DNA of 64,000 nt from Heliocidaris tuberculata. Taxonomy: Eukaryota > Echinodermata > Echinoidea > Camarodonta > Echinometridae. Positions 1 through 13,501 of the stretch are shown here, piece by piece. The notes under the pieces are model-generated. The model worked only from the letters and a program-made list of their open reading frames with translations, was not told the origin of the DNA and searched no databases. Position numbers and translations under genes: made by a program. The DNA is taken from positions 26,899,878-26,963,877 of the forward strand of contig CM046842.1 in NCBI GenBank assembly GCA_025618425.1, written 5' to 3'. Numbering within the stretch: the stretch's first letter is position 1; every line of letters begins with the position of its first letter.

Positions 1-3000
1 GTTGTTGTTATCGTTCCTCTTTTGAAAAAAAAATCAACTCTAATCCCGACCAATATACATTTTAGGGTGCTGTTATTTGGAGATTTCCGAAGTTGAACCT
101 GTCTCGTAATAACGCATACAAATCGAAGAAAGAGGGAATAACTTGTTCAAGAAATCGATTGGACAAGTTCCCAATTTATCGGCATAAAACGCACGACAAT
201 AACCTTTTCAACTTTCAAAATGATCCGATTATCCCGTGTTTTGTTGTTGTAGTTGATCGTTTATCTCATGTTGGGAAGGAATTCAGATCAGTTATCGATA
301 GGTACAATACCAAGCAATCAGGCAATTGTGATTATCGATCCGACCAATTGTGAAGAAGCCTGCAAGTGCTCTTGTTACAATGTATAAAGCAAATAGACCT
401 GTACTCACTGCTGCAGGTGTAATTTGAGTCCCATACGTTACCAAGTATTGTCCAATTACGAACATAAATTGACATCAAATGCATCATTTCCTTAATATTA
501 TTTTGGTGTAATCCTAGCTCGTGTGTATATATAGAGCTATTGATTAAATACAATCATCAGCATGATCAGAAATACTAAGCTTTGACAAAAAAGCTTGGAC
601 TTGCCCATGTACATGTATACATGTACAGCCGGGGAGTCTCGTAAAGTCACGGTCATGAACCATGCACTCGGGAACTAGGATCCAGGAATGTTGGGTGCTG
701 CAGCACCCCTTGAAAAAAAAAAGTGGGGCTGGATGTGGTTGTAGGGAGGGAGGGGGCGGGGAGGGGTCTGTCAGTGAAGTTGAGTGAAAGGGACCCACCC
801 CCACTGAAAAGGTTGCGCCAAGAATCATGGGGATCAGAGGACCCCGTTTGAAAGTTGTCAACTTCTATCATGTTTATAATATCTCGTCAAGACAAAGTTC
901 TTTTGCTTGCGAATTATATTTTTTACCCAAGTATATTAGCCTACACTTGATAACTAAAATCAAATCAGATTGTCATATTCTAATACAGCGTTTGATTGCC
1001 ACTGTAACATATTACATTGACTGGTAAGTCGAGAAAGTTGCTGAGACCGACATATTTTGTGAAATGAACAGAAATGGCTTAATGGGTAAACACATTCAAA
1101 TTCTGAAGCAGCATGATGTCAACAGAACAAAGAGCGACATTATTTCGAAGATGCCGTGCAAAAGAGGCGTGCGGGAATGTGAATTTGAATGTCGTGGAAA
1201 TTTTTACCAGAACCTAAAAAGGAAAAGAAATGAGGGAATCCCATTCCTAACAATCTGACAATTTGGCACCAGCAATCGAAATACATGAAGGTGATTCAGA
1301 ATTCGTTGGTACAGCGGAGATCTAAATAATGACAATTCCATATATTTTATCACCATCATGTGCGATACTGTAATATGTTTTGTAAATATTTATATAACAA
1401 TCTTGGTATCCTAAGTGTGTTTCTATACTGAGCTAAAGTAGTCTATACTTTGTGTATATCACACTGTCAAAACTATAAATTGCTTTTTCAAAATGACTCA
1501 CGAATATATACATGGTTATTTTTCAACGGATTTTAGAAAATAATTACCTTCTCAATATATGATGATATAATATTATTAAGATACTAGAGATGTGTAACGA
1601 CATTTTCTTTAAAAAAAACAAACATTAATTAGGAGGATACCAAATACTTTGTATATATATTTAGCTATGTTCTTATTTATTTTTTGTTATATGAGTTTAT
1701 TTTCATGATTTTTTTTTTTTACTATTACTGTTACTTTCTATTGCTATTAGGGCCTCATAGAAGACCAACACTATTGGTGATAATGAGCCATCTTGTCTAA
1801 ATATCAGAAATAAATAAATAAACAATACATCAATAATAAATGTTGCAGCCTATACAGCAAAAACGAAGTCAGTAAGTCACAAAATCCAGTGTCATGTTAT
1901 CATGATTATGTAATGGTCATACCGAATGAAGGGTGCAAGGGCGTGCACATATCATGATGAGTTTCTGAAGATCACATGACTTGACCAAATATATGTCTAT
2001 TTATTGATTACCAACAACAAGAAAGGGGCATTTGAACGGCCACCAGTCTAAACCACAATTATTTTACCCAATGTCAGTCCCACACGTGCCCATTGGCGTT
2101 GCCTGAACATGACAACGAATAAGTATTTGTGGTTGGGACGGGGTCAATTCCTAATGACCGCGAAGGTCGTATATTATCTTCGGAGAGCAAATTGTTTACA
2201 CCGTTGTCATGGCAATGTGTACATCACGGATCACGACCCCGGATTCGGGTTGGACGCGAAGATAACCGAAACCTGATCCGGACATGATAAACATCTTCCC
2301 TGTTGACGTCAACTGCAGTAAAGGCAATTCAGGACATCTCAAATTATAGCAACACCATTATCCTACGCTCGAATATAATCATAAATACATAACAAGATAA
2401 TATAGGAGGAGGGTGGGATATAGAGAGAGAGGGGCAGAAGAGTGACAGATGGGAGAAAAGTGTGCAATGGCGTAGCGACCGGGTGGCGAGGGGGGGGGGG
2501 CAGGGAGCACGGGGCTACCCCCTCTCCAACTCCAATCCAATGACATAAACAATGTATACGTAAAACATCAGGGGAAAATGGGAAAGAATGAAAAGGAAAG
2601 AAAGGGAGAGAGTTTAGACAACGTGACAAGATCATGAACAAATATTTCATACACAATATTGCATTTAATGGTGCTTCAATTTTATCCAATTCAGTTATCA
2701 TCATAATAACCATCATGTGAGTCATTAACACTTCATCAATAATGGCAAATAAAAAAAAAAATGAGTTCTGGTAAATGTGAAAAATTATTTGTGAGTTTTC
2801 TCATTCTTTTTAATATGTTTGTTTAAAAGAACATCATAGCAGAAATGCCCTTTGAAAAGGATCGTATATTTGATATATGACGATAATTAGCTGAAGTGTT
2901 CTTGTCGAACATTCGTGCCACATGTGTGTGCAGTCCCGTATACATATTTCTGTGTGCAGTGCATGCATGTGCTTTTCGGCGAGATTTAGTCCAAAACCTA

Positions 3001-6000
3001 ACACTGAGTATACACCAATTCTTGTGAAGACATGATCAACCTTTCCTATCGTTTTGAGTTTTAGACATTTTCTTTCAGTACGTATTTGAAATCCGGTTGT
3101 TTCTATAGGAAAGTCAAAGTCACATTCGTCTATTTACAGACAATGATATTCTCTTTTGCGTTTAGCTTATCACCCTTATCAACTAGCAACATAACACAAT
3201 CATATGCTACATGCACATCGCATGTTTACCATTATGATAATTATGATGATAATTGTCAGGAACATTGAGCAGGTGCGAAAAGGGTTACGAGGGTCAAAGA
3301 GTTAAGGTGTTTGCACAAGAACTGATAATTAATAACAATATAGCACCAGAGACAATGGTTCCGCAATATATGCAGTGCGTCCCAGAAAAAAGAACGAAAC
3401 CCTAGAACAAATGGTTACTGTGACTAAACTACGCGCTCTATGACAATAACTTTTTATTATCCATAACGTAGAAGTAATTTGCTCTCAGTTGATACATTGA
3501 TGACATTTACCCTTACATGTACATGCTTCATTGAGCAGCATCGTTTTGAAAACGACATGTAAAAACCCACTTGTGCCAGATTTGGGTAAAACCATGAGAA
3601 CCTTTATCACGCAAGAACATGACCCGGAGGAAACATGGAAGTTAAAACCCACTGAGCATGCTGAGAAGATTGTTTTCATGTGCTTCATTTAATTATGAGG
3701 ACAAGGATAAAGCCCTCATCATAAACTGTAAAAATGGTTGAATTTTTGTCGATTAGGGCGTAAAGAAAGGGGATACATGTATCTTGTACTTAAATGGTAC
3801 CTGCAATCGTTTTGAACAGCGATTTTTGAATTTTTCAGAAGTGCAACTTTTTGGAGAACAAAGCGCCCAGCAAAGGTGATATCTATACAAAAGTAAAGGA
3901 AGGAGCGCCTTTCACTAAATATCATATTAAAAAGGTGTGGTATGAAGGGCACATAAAGCAGATTAAAAATTAACAGACTGTGGTAATTCACGTTTTCATC
4001 GCTCGGGGAATATTTTATTGATTATTTTGGGGAAATCTGGGGATGTCTGCTCCTGAAACCCACGGCAATTGGCATCGGCCCATGTTTTATGCCATTATGA
4101 AATTATTCTGATTGGATGCATATCATCATAATTTATTGGAATCTCGTGTATTCATCTTTTTATATCTTACATTTCCCTTACGTCATGTTTGAATGTGATA
4201 CGAACGTTTTCACATTTTTACCAAAATCTGGCACAATAATTTTCACATGCCATTTTCAAAACAATGTTACTCTTTGAAGCATGTATGGATTAATGTCATC
4301 AATGATTCTTTATGAAAAAATAAAAAATAAAAATCATATGGCTCGTACGATTTTTATAAGCCTTTGTTTTTGGGTTTCACTTTTTCCGGGGTGCACTGTA
4401 AAACGAACCTGACTCTTTATATACAATTTGATTAAATTCCAAAAGGCCTACATCGGGGGAAACTCGAAATAACTCGTGTTTTAACCCAGTGCATTTGGCA
4501 TAATTCGCTGGATTCATTCTGTGAACATTATGAAACATAAACTGTGAATATAGGCTATTAAAACATGTGCTTGCTTTAATATTGTAAATGCACCTTGGAG
4601 GTTTCGGAAGAAATATTTGCGGTAATGCTAATGGCAAACAGTTCAATACTTAATGAGTGCATCTATTGTGAAAAATCAATTCCAAAAGAATACACGCATG
4701 GATTATAATGCAATCCTAGAAATATTTGGTTTGAAAAAAGAGATCTCACTCAGAGGACAATAATGTGTTAAAGCTATTTCATGCGTACGTGTGACTTCGG
4801 TGACTGTATATAGGCCCTCTCATTTTGGCAATCACTGTCACATGCAACAAAATACATATTATTTTCTCGAGTGGGGTATTATTGCCAAAAGAGTTGGACG
4901 GACATAATTTCTCTCATGTTGGGTAACTTTTTCTCCTAATGTTTTTTTTTTTTTTTTTTTTACAGTGTGTCGCATTACACGAATAAAATTCAAAACGATT
5001 TCTCTTCTCCATCAAATTTGTTACATAGTGGTGTCTGGTGAGCCGTAATATGTATTTTTTTTCTCAACTAAATGAATTTTCAAATGTAATAATATATCTG
5101 TAAAGAGGCATCAAACGCAGTATAAAGCCAGAATAGGGATATTTTTTTATTATTACTATGAATATAATCATTATAGTCATCATCGTTATTAGTAGTTGTG
5201 TAGTAGCGAAAGTTTCATGCCGCGAAACAATCAAATCACAAGTGAAACAAAATAGAATTTATTGCAATTCGCGAAAGTTTCTTGCTGCAAAATTGGCAAA
5301 ATTAACAATTCGCGAAAGAATCTGGTTTTTCAGCAGTTAGCAGTAATACTAAAATTACTATTGTTGTTGTTGTTGCTATTAAGTATACTTGCTCTATAAC
5401 TTCGAATACCTGCTTGTGATTTCGGAATGTACGCGAGTCTTTCATTCTCTCACATACACTTTCTCAGCTTTGATTTAACTACACGTATTTTTTTTTGGTG
5501 GTTTTGAAAGTAAACGGGATTAGACAGCAGCAAAACACTGAATAGTGATAGAATGAAGGTTATATATTGTAGAAACACTTGCAATACTACAATTTTTCGT
5601 TTGCCCACGTCACTCGGATTGCATAGCCATGGGCAATGGCATGACTTTCAGAATCATGTCTTCAAGACGAAGAAAATGAAACCCGACACAAGAAAACAGA
5701 AATGTCAACTCAAATTTGCCGGAATGCGTCAAACTCAAAAGCAGCAGCAAGTATATACCCTACATGTATGCTGTAAAATGAATTTGTGTTAAAATGCTGT
5801 ATGTGACTACATGCACAAACTATTATGAAATAGTACTTTTTTTATTAGAAATTCAACACGACGACAATAAAGAAGTCCACAGCTAACGGGCTGAGAATAA
5901 CAGATTGATTTTTTTTAAATTATTATTATTCAGTGCAGATCTTCAGCTCATAAATCAATGTTATGAACAACAATATGTACAAAATGGGCATACATAGTTC

Positions 6001-6207
6001 AAAACAAATATATGAACGAATATTTACTAAAATGATTCCAACAGTCCACCACATCACACAAGCAGGCCGCACCACCACCACCTGTTGTGCTACCGTATAT
6101 TACACGTTAATAATCACACGTCCTACAAGGCTACACCCCCTATCAAACAGTGGTAAAAGTGGTAACAAAAATGCCATGTTAGCACAAACAACCTAGACTT
6201 CACATAC
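1..6207. other. Intergenic or intronic DNA, no supported gene
   Basis: I see no exon that I can defend here. The content is AT-rich unique sequence, short poly(A)/poly(T) runs, a G10 tract near 2490, and one copy of a dispersed repeat (2755-3050). A cysteine-bearing frame at 1064-1258 (plus) ends at a TGA and is followed by A/T-rich sequence with AATAAA-like words at 1810-1850, so it could be the tail of a plus-strand gene, but no splice acceptor or family match supports it. The interval 2140-2340 is less AT-rich and contains a TGACGTCA word, which by itself does not prove a promoter. Confidence 0.5.
2755..3050 (+). repeat. Dispersed repeat, family D (copy 1)
   Basis: The order of recognisable blocks (a GAGTTTTCTC-type block, then a CCCTTTGAAAAGGAT-type block, then TGTGTGCAGTCCC, then ATACACCAATTCTT and ATCAACCTTTCC) recurs at 39029-39417 on the same strand and at about 34767-35210 in reverse, with a shortened copy near 44484-44565. 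This one is diverged and lacks the terminal TTAAAGGG seen at 39029. Confidence 0.7.
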
Positions 6208-6447
6208 CTTTTTACTATAACTCCACGATCTTTCACTGTACGACCCCCGCCGGTAAAACTCCACAGCAGACTCGGAATAAAATCTGACATGCCCGTCTGG
6301 TCCCCGGAGTCGGTTGCTAGGGCGAGGGTCCCCCATACTGTCCCGGGACGAATCCAGTTCTGCCGGGACGGTGCAACCCACCACGCTGCCAGTCTTACTG
6401 GCGAGATTTACCGAGTATAATTCCAAGATTCCACCAAGCCCAGACAT
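6208..6447 (-). CDS. Probable first coding exon of an unrecognised gene
   Basis: On the minus strand an ATG at 6447 opens an 80-codon frame that runs to a strong donor, AAG|GTATGT, at 6208/6207. An in-frame TAG lies about 27 bases upstream of the ATG, so this is the start of the protein and not an internal exon. The predicted peptide is hydrophilic and rich in Ser, Arg and Tyr, with repeated Ser-Tyr-Ser motifs near its end; there is no signal peptide or transmembrane segment. The exon is locally richer in G+C than its surroundings, as expected near a promoter. I do not recognise the family and could not find the next exon towards position 1. It could instead be a chance frame of this length in a GC-richer patch. 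Confidence 0.45.
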
Positions 6448-7183
6448 AGTGGATCCATTATTCCACCCGCAGTTCTAAATATCTATAGCCAATTCCGATT
6501 AACAGTTGGTCAAAAGTAGCTTTCACGAACAAGGTTTATGATTTCGGTTATTTTCGGAACGGGAATAATTATATTCTCTCCCCAACTAGTTCCTGTACTG
6601 CGTGTCGAGCAACCGAGCGTTTATTTAACAAAGAAGAAATCACAGATTTTCATTCATGTGCATTGTACAGCGACGAACTTACTCCGCAAGCTCCTCAAAC
6701 TTGTATCATTCCAGATATACGTACTTATACCTCAGCATAAATTACAGACGTTTTCAAAAGTCAGTTATGTCAAGAAAAGTTTACTCAAAGGACGGGTATG
6801 AGAATTCGTCCTGTAATGACCGAGAACCTTGGGCCAGTATCGACTGCAATCCTGTCAACCTGTGATCCGAAAACTTGAAACAACATAAATCGATATTCTG
6901 AACCGCTTTACTTCGCACGTGTAGAATTTCTCAATGGGGCGCCGTTGAGTGTGTGCACATCGTAAACAAGTGGTATACAAATCACTCGACGTTTTGTTGC
7001 ACCGATCAAAGAATTACAGGTATTAGCAGTGCGGGATACACTGATATAAGTGCATGAGGGGGGAAAAGATCAACACTGCAAGGATATAATGTAAATTGTA
7101 AGATTTTGGTTGCGAAGGTGGATTTTCTATAGAGCTTCGCGTAAGCGAAACTCAAATGGCTTCTCCTAATAATTACCGGGCTT

Positions 7184-7184
7184 A

Positions 7185-7254
<70 letters not shown>
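7184..7254. repeat. (TA)n microsatellite
   Basis: A nearly pure TA dinucleotide run of about 70 bases. A second, shorter run lies at 7535-7567. The Ile-Tyr rich frames over both are repeat translations. Confidence 0.95.
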
Positions 7255-7257
<3 letters not shown>

Positions 7258-7531
7258 AGCTCTTTTACATTTCATTTTTGTACAATATTTTAGAGCCATG
7301 TTTTTATCATTCACCCAAGTTAATTGTAATATTTAATGCATATCACCATATTATGCTTATATAAATATGTAATTGTACGTATTTGTTAAATATACAAAAT
7401 TATACGAGTGTGTATGCTATGTTTGCATTGTATTGTCTTCAGATCCTGAAGAAGGCCGGGAAGGCCGAAAGCTTGAATAAAGTTGAAGTACAGCTACGTC
7501 CCACGTCTCTGTCTCCTCTCTCATCCTCACA

Positions 7532-7568
<37 letters not shown>

Positions 7569-8050
7569 ATGCGATCTATGTTTAACGGATAGATATAAGG
7601 AAAGATACTTTGGTAAAATTGCATGATTTGTCTTTGAGTTGACATATTTATAGAACTCAAGTTTTAACTAAATACGAAGTAGTCTCTTGTTTGCATATTT
7701 GTAAAAATTTTTTCTGAAGCGTTATTCCTATACGAAAGAAAAATACATAATATTGTATAGTCAAAACCGATCGTGTACAATATCTTTTTTGAAGGTATTT
7801 CATCCTTTTTGAAGCCCCAAATTTTGAAGTTGTGTGAGTATGCGATGAATTACAAAAGAACGATAATTGGAAAACTTGTGCGGATGTGAAAAAGAGTATA
7901 ATTTCTTTTAAGTATAAATAATAACAATAATTTGGTAACTGATAAGAACTGATAAGAACCAATTTCCTGTCGTCACTTATTGATTAGCCTTACAAACGAT
8001 CACGTTTTATGCAATGTTCATGTAGGCCTATCCATATTTGTATATCATCA

Positions 8051-8450
8051 TTAAAGGGCTTTGGTAACTTTCTGGGGGCTTGATTTAATAAATTGTTGAA
8101 TTTTAAATATCTGTCTTGTATAATGATGTTCAGAAGGATAAATAAATAGCCAGGCATAGAAAGGTTTTCAAATATATAATGTTATTATTAAGATATCTAT
8201 GACTGAATACTTCCATTTACGAAAGCGTATGGCCATAATTATACGCTTTAGTCCAACACTGAGTCTATGGGGAAAATGAGTCTGGCATTTCCGGTCACTT
8301 ATGTTTACTTTTGTGAAGCACATGATGATTTTGAAGTGCTCCCCCCCCCCCCCCGGGTTTCATTTTTACACCATATTACATACACTGATAGCATGTAAGG
8401 CCAGGCAGCTTAAATTTTATCAAGCCTCAACAAAGTTACCAAATCAAAGT
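8051..8450 (+). mobile_element. Non-autonomous inverted-repeat element, family E (copy 1)
   Basis: The element starts TTAAAGGG, followed by TTTGGTAACTTT and GGGGCTTGAT, and ends with the inverted form of those words (ATCAAGCCTC...CAAAGTTACC). It is about 400 bp, has no coding capacity, and carries a C16 run at 8341. A second copy lies inverted at 37704-38101 in a CNOT11 intron. Structure and length fit a MITE. The run at 8451-8475 just beyond its right end is a short CCCTAA (telomere-type) repeat. Confidence 0.75.
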
Positions 8451-8728
8451 TACTAACCCTAACCCTAACCCTAATCCTCCCCTTCTCTCTCTCTCTCTCT
8501 CTCATTCTCTCTCTATCGCCCTCTTCCTTCCTTCTCCCTGACTTTTTCTCTCCCCCCCCCCCCTCTCTGTCTTTCTCTACCCCAGTCTCCCACACACCCA
8601 TCTACACTCCCATACCTACGTATGTTACTATAGTATGGAGCAATATTAACAGTATAATTACCCTGTCTTATAATTTGTTCGGATGTTTCAGATTTCAGGG
8701 CGTATATCCCTATCTCTTTATTGTTAAT

Positions 8729-8729
8729 G

Positions 8730-8820
<91 letters not shown>

Positions 8821-8870
8821 TAATAATAAGAAGAAGAAGAAGAAGAAGAAGGAGAAGAAGAAGAAGTAGG
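8729..8870. repeat. (AAT)n then (AAG)n microsatellite
   Basis: About 90 bases of AAT/ATA triplets pass directly into AAG triplets near 8829. Poly-Asn and poly-Tyr frames on both strands are artefacts of the repeat. Confidence 0.95.
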
Positions 8871-9049
8871 AGAAAAAGAAGAATTATAATACAATACTAA
8901 TGATAATTTAAAAAAAATAATGATAATAATTTTAACAGATAATGATAATAATAACAATAATAATACGCCATTCTTATCTAGCAATTCATACGTAAGTATA
9001 TCTCTATGAGCTTAAGAAAAAAAAACATTGAGAGAAAATAGGTTACTGA

Positions 9050-9440
9050 GTTTCGTTTATCTGTTTAACATTTGGAATAAGTGTGTTTTAATCTATTCTA
9101 TTTATGTTTCTAGAGAGTCGCGGAGGCTATTCCATAAAACTGGGACAGCATGGGCAAAATAACGTTCACCATAATGTTTTTGTAAGAATATGACGAATAA
9201 TAAACAAATTCTTTTGACATGATGGAAGATTTCTTGTTGGTCTGTACGCAGTGAGTAATTCATAGACAAGAGGGAGCTAGTCCATTAAAAAAAAAACATT
9301 CATAAGCTAATAACTACAGTATCTTGAACTGGATGCGAGACTGGACGCGGGTAACCCATGTATAAGACAGAAATATCGAATCATGTTTCTTCGTACGTGT
9401 AGCTAGTCGCGATGCTGAATTTTGGATGGTTTGTAGTCTT
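9050..9440 (-). mobile_element. Decayed 3' fragment of a non-LTR retrotransposon
   Basis: Read on the minus strand from 9440 downwards, the translation shows the usual C-terminal tail of CR1/L2-like LINE polymerases: a stretch of the type LQ-x-IQN-x-A-x-RL, then NGLAPSCL, then RYFAHAVPVLWNSL, which matches the conserved F-x-A-AP-x-LWN-SL motif. The segments lie in different frames with stop codons between them, so the copy is dead. A TTTGAA repeat at 9437-9465 abuts its upstream edge. Reverse transcriptase core motifs are absent. Confidence 0.7.
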
Positions 9441-9491
9441 TGAATTTGAATTTGAATTTGAATTTGATTTATTTATCATATAAAAATAGAT

Positions 9492-9497
<6 letters not shown>

Positions 9498-9528
<31 letters not shown>
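9498..9528. repeat. (CT)n microsatellite
   Basis: A pure CT dinucleotide run. A shorter CT-rich stretch follows at 9667-9695. Confidence 0.9.
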
Positions 9529-9531
<3 letters not shown>

Positions 9532-10259
9532 TTATGAATATTTCAATTTTGTTTATACCCACAATATATAAAATTTTGTCACAACAACAATAATATTAGA
9601 TACTATTTTCAGAGGTTTCATAAAGTTCAGGGCGTATCGCTATCTCTTTCATTAGATAAATATAAGTCTCTCTCCCTCTTTCTCTCTTTCTCTTTATGAA
9701 TATATTATTTCTATTTGTTAATTCCATCTCCACGACAACGGCATTTCTCAGCTGTTCAAATAAACCGTTAGAAAACTGCCAAACAATACAAAAGATGGCG
9801 ATGCTCTCACTCGTATACAACTTTTCGTAAGTCTGACAAAGCATCTTCATAGATCAGGTCAAATAGAGTGAACAAGACCGATACTGAAAAGAGTGAGCTA
9901 TAATTATGCTCTCCTGGGGTGTATTGGTATTAGGCCATTTACCCGAGGGCAATAATTTGTTTTGTCATATCGCTCTATTTAATTTCGCATCGATTTCAGT
10001 CGGATTCATATTGGGAGATATAATCAGTGTCTTTGATCCCTTTCATACCTGTATTTTTATTTTCATTTACTCTTTAAAAAAAAAAAATCAGTGGCTATGA
10101 TTTGTTAAAATGGGGAATAATCAATGATTTTGGTGAAAGGATGGATTGGATTTGTTCATTACCCCCCCCCCCCCCCCCCCTCTCCCTCTCTTCCTCTCTC
10201 TTTCTTTAAAACCCTCCTCATCATCATCCTATTCCCCTCGATTTTCTCTCACCCTGCCA

Positions 10260-10520
10260 CTTCACAGGCAAGATATACCATTTCGATTGCGTCAGGAATG
10301 CGCTAATTCAGCTTGTGAAAGCAATCAACACATATGCCAGATAGTATATTGTTTCCACTATTCGTTTTGCAATCACGGAGTCTCTTTAAACGATCCTTCT
10401 TTCATGAAGCGCAAAGACCGCGCAAGTCACTGAGGCGGTCCTATAGCGTCAGAAAATTAGTGTACTGTCTCCTCGTGTGGGCCAGTATTTGCATGACTGT
10501 GCGCTTTAATACATGGCGCA
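10260..10520. repeat. Dispersed repeat, family G
   Basis: This interval shares blocks such as TTTCGATTGCGTCA, a CTTTCATGA word and TCACACGAGGC-like words with 17810-18000, 18980-19220, 19530-20130, 27000-27090, 28330-28680 and 39650-39790. The copies are in both orientations and of variable extent, so I cannot fix exact ends. They look like fragments of one abundant non-coding dispersed repeat. Confidence 0.55.
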
Positions 10521-10527
10521 CCTTCAA

Positions 10528-11159
10528 CCCTTTCAGGACAGGAATTATTTAAGGGCTAAATTGGCAACAAAAATATTTTTCTTTCAGTGGAAATTTTTTA
10601 ATAAGGTGTAATGTCTCTGTAAACAATTTTCATGGACTTTGATATTTAGTCGAAAAGTTGAAAAAATTGCCAGTTTTGATAAAAAAAACAATGATTTTGA
10701 ACCTCTCCATGTGTTGCCAACTTAAGGATTTTAAAACTTATTCAACTTTTTAGAATTCCTGGCATCAAATGCAATGGGGTAACCTCGCTAGTCATAAGGA
10801 CCACTTATTCATAAGGACGGCTATCCATAACGCGTGACTAAATGAATAGCGGTTTTGTATGAACAGCGGTCCTTCTACATAGCGAGCCAACCATAGACAA
10901 ATTACCTCGCTATTCATAAGGACTTCCGTATAAGGACCACTATTCATAACTATTCATAAGGACCGCTATTCATAACGCGTGTTAAATGAATAGCGGTTTT
11001 CTATGAATAGCGGTCCTTATATGAATAGCGAGTGGATCCCAATGCGTGTGTGTGCAGAAATTGTTGCTCTTTCTTCTCATGCATCTGGTATATTTTCTAG
11101 AGCTCTAAATCAAAAGTTATTGAGCCAAACCACAAAATGTGGTCAATGTCTTGAAAGGG
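10528..11159 (+). mobile_element. TTAA-type MITE, family A (copy 1, with nested insertion)
   Basis: The ends are CCCTTTCAGG and the inverted TTGAAAGGG, flanked on the right by TTAA (left flank TTCA, one mutation away). Internal blocks (CAGGAATTATT, ATGTTGCCAA, GGAATTTTAAAA-like, AACCACAAAATGTGG) recur in the three other copies at 18004, 32323 and 44572. The other copies are 354-389 bp; this one is 632 bp because a palindromic segment (about 10775-11036) interrupts it. CCC...GGG termini with TTAA duplications are the hallmark of the piggyBac superfamily; no transposase is encoded. Confidence 0.8.
10775..11036. repeat. Cluster of CTATTCATAAGGACCGC palindromic units
   Basis: Several direct and inverted copies of the words CTATTCATAAGGAC, GAATAGCGGT and CATAACGCGT are packed together. 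They form at least two strong hairpins with an AACGCGTG motif next to the axis. The cluster is absent from the other three copies of family A, so it is a later insertion. Confidence 0.8.
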
Positions 11160-11415
11160 TTAAATGAATTTTAAATTTTTGTTACGTGAGCAATTGTAAT
11201 GGATATTGTAAAATGTGACACATGAAACAATAAACTAAAACTGAAAATATAATGTCGGTGGGCAAATTCGTAATCCTGTTTTAATTTTTGTTATTCATCA
11301 AATGTTTGTTTTGAGAGGAACTGTTTTGTGGTTTCAAACCAACGTCAAAGACTTTGGCATTGATCATTCGCGAGGGGACATAACACCGTATATGCAAACT
11401 GTATCATGATGAATC

Positions 11416-11802
11416 TAAATAATAATGTGGTAAGACTTAAATAACAAAAATATTCATGAAACAGTAATAAATACATAAATTATTGATCTTTGTATAAACA
11501 TATCCCCAAAACATTGTGGAAGAAGTCAATGGATAATTTCAAAGTATAATATTAGTCTTCACAACATTCACAAATAATAGAATGTCAACAAAAACAGTAA
11601 TACCAATATAAATAATAATGTGGTAAGACTTAAATAACAAAAATATTCATGAAACAGTAATAAATACATAAATTATTGATCTTTGTGTAAACATAACCCC
11701 AAAACATTGTGGAGGAAGTCAGTGGATAATTTCAAAGTATAATATTAGTCTTCACAACATTCACAAATAATAGAATGTCAACGAAAACAGTAATACCAAT
11801 AA
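11416..11802. repeat. 193-bp tandem duplication, two copies
   Basis: The sequence starting AATAATGTGGTAAGACTTAA at 11421 recurs at 11614 with only a handful of differences across about 190 bp. No frame is conserved, so this is non-coding. The low divergence points to a recent event. Confidence 0.9.
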
Positions 11803-13456
11803 CAACAATAATAAACTATTTGAGCGATGATATTGACAATATATATGATAATGATAAAAACATCAATAATAAAAAAAAATAATATGAATAGTAAATGATG
11901 GCAATAACAACAATCATGAAGACCATTCATAACGATAAAAAGAACAACAATAAAAATATAAACAATAATAACGACTCCAATAACAATACAACAGTAATAA
12001 ATATTGTTAGCAACGATAATAACTATTATTTTATAGGATTTGAAATAAAAACCAACACAATAATATAGTATAAAAACAATATTAATTTAAAAAATAATAG
12101 TAACAAGATACCTTTATGAAGATTTAATAAAATCTTATGACCCGGTACCCAAAACAATAATAATATTGTCAATATTAACGACAAAAATAAATATTTCTGA
12201 TAAAGATAATGATAATTAGATCAATAATTCATGAATTCATATGCCTGGTACCCGTAAAAACGACAATAATAAAAATATTAATTACAAAAATAAAAATTGG
12301 TGATAATGAAAATAATGATAATCCACCAACATTTCATTAAAAATCATAGGCCTGGTACCAATAACTAACAATATTAATGAATATGACAAATACTTCGTAC
12401 CAATATAGATATTGGTGATGTCGATAATGATAATATGTCATAATATTTTCGAATTCAAGTCAATTCTCTACCACCTCTCTACCACAGAAATATTAAACAA
12501 GGACAAAGACGTGCAATAAACTGATTTTTTTATTATTACATGTACTTTGAAATAATTTCAACGACACATTAATGAACGTTCCCTTTTATTATGTGTTTGT
12601 GGGTGGGGAGGGGGGGGGGGTCTCTTGAGTAAGTTAGAGTAACCTATTCTGTTTTGTTACAAGTATAAAGTGGTGTGATGTTATAGCAAAACATTCAGGG
12701 TGATAAACACATCCCGTATAGTAATAAGAAGCCTTTGGGCCAGGAAACGTGTGAGAGGTAATACTAATGAAAATAAACCAAACGTGAAATAGTAGTAATA
12801 AAATAAGAAACAATAATAATTATGGTGAAAGCAATGGAAGATTCAAAAATGAAATGTGATAAAGTGTGAATTACGCTGCAATTTAGACTCTAATGACCTT
12901 AAAAAAAAAGGGCTTATTTCATTCTCAAAAAGGTAGGGTCAAAGACTACATGTATATCTACATCTAAAACATATAAAGTCACCTTTGAAAACTTGAGTCT
13001 CGTAATTTATACGTGTATCATTAAATTGGTATCTGTTGGTGTTTTATGACTTCTACCCCCTTCACAAAACTGATTATGATGGAGATGATAATATCAAAAT
13101 ATCTATTAAAAAAAAGTATTAATGATGATAATAATGATGATGATAACAATAATCATAATGATAGTTATAACAACAACAATGATAACAATAATAATAATAA
13201 CGGTATTGACAATAATGAAATAATAACAATAATAATATCTTTAATACTCATAAAAGTAGTTTATAATAATAACCATAAAATTGATAAAAAAGGATAATAA
13301 TACAATGAGAAAAACTAATTACTCAAAAATAGTAAGTAAAATATATTGATATCAATAATGGGGAAATAATAATCCTATAAAGATGGTCAGTAATAAATAA
13401 CAGCTGCGGCAACAAAAAGTACAATACGAAAATAATTTTATTTTAAAAAATGGTAG

Positions 13457-13501
<45 letters not shown>

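Noticed and set aside
8451..8475. CCCTAA repeats as a chromosome end
   Set aside because: Only about three to four units, inside unique sequence and beside a MITE; a similar short run occurs near 62166. Interstitial, not a telomere.
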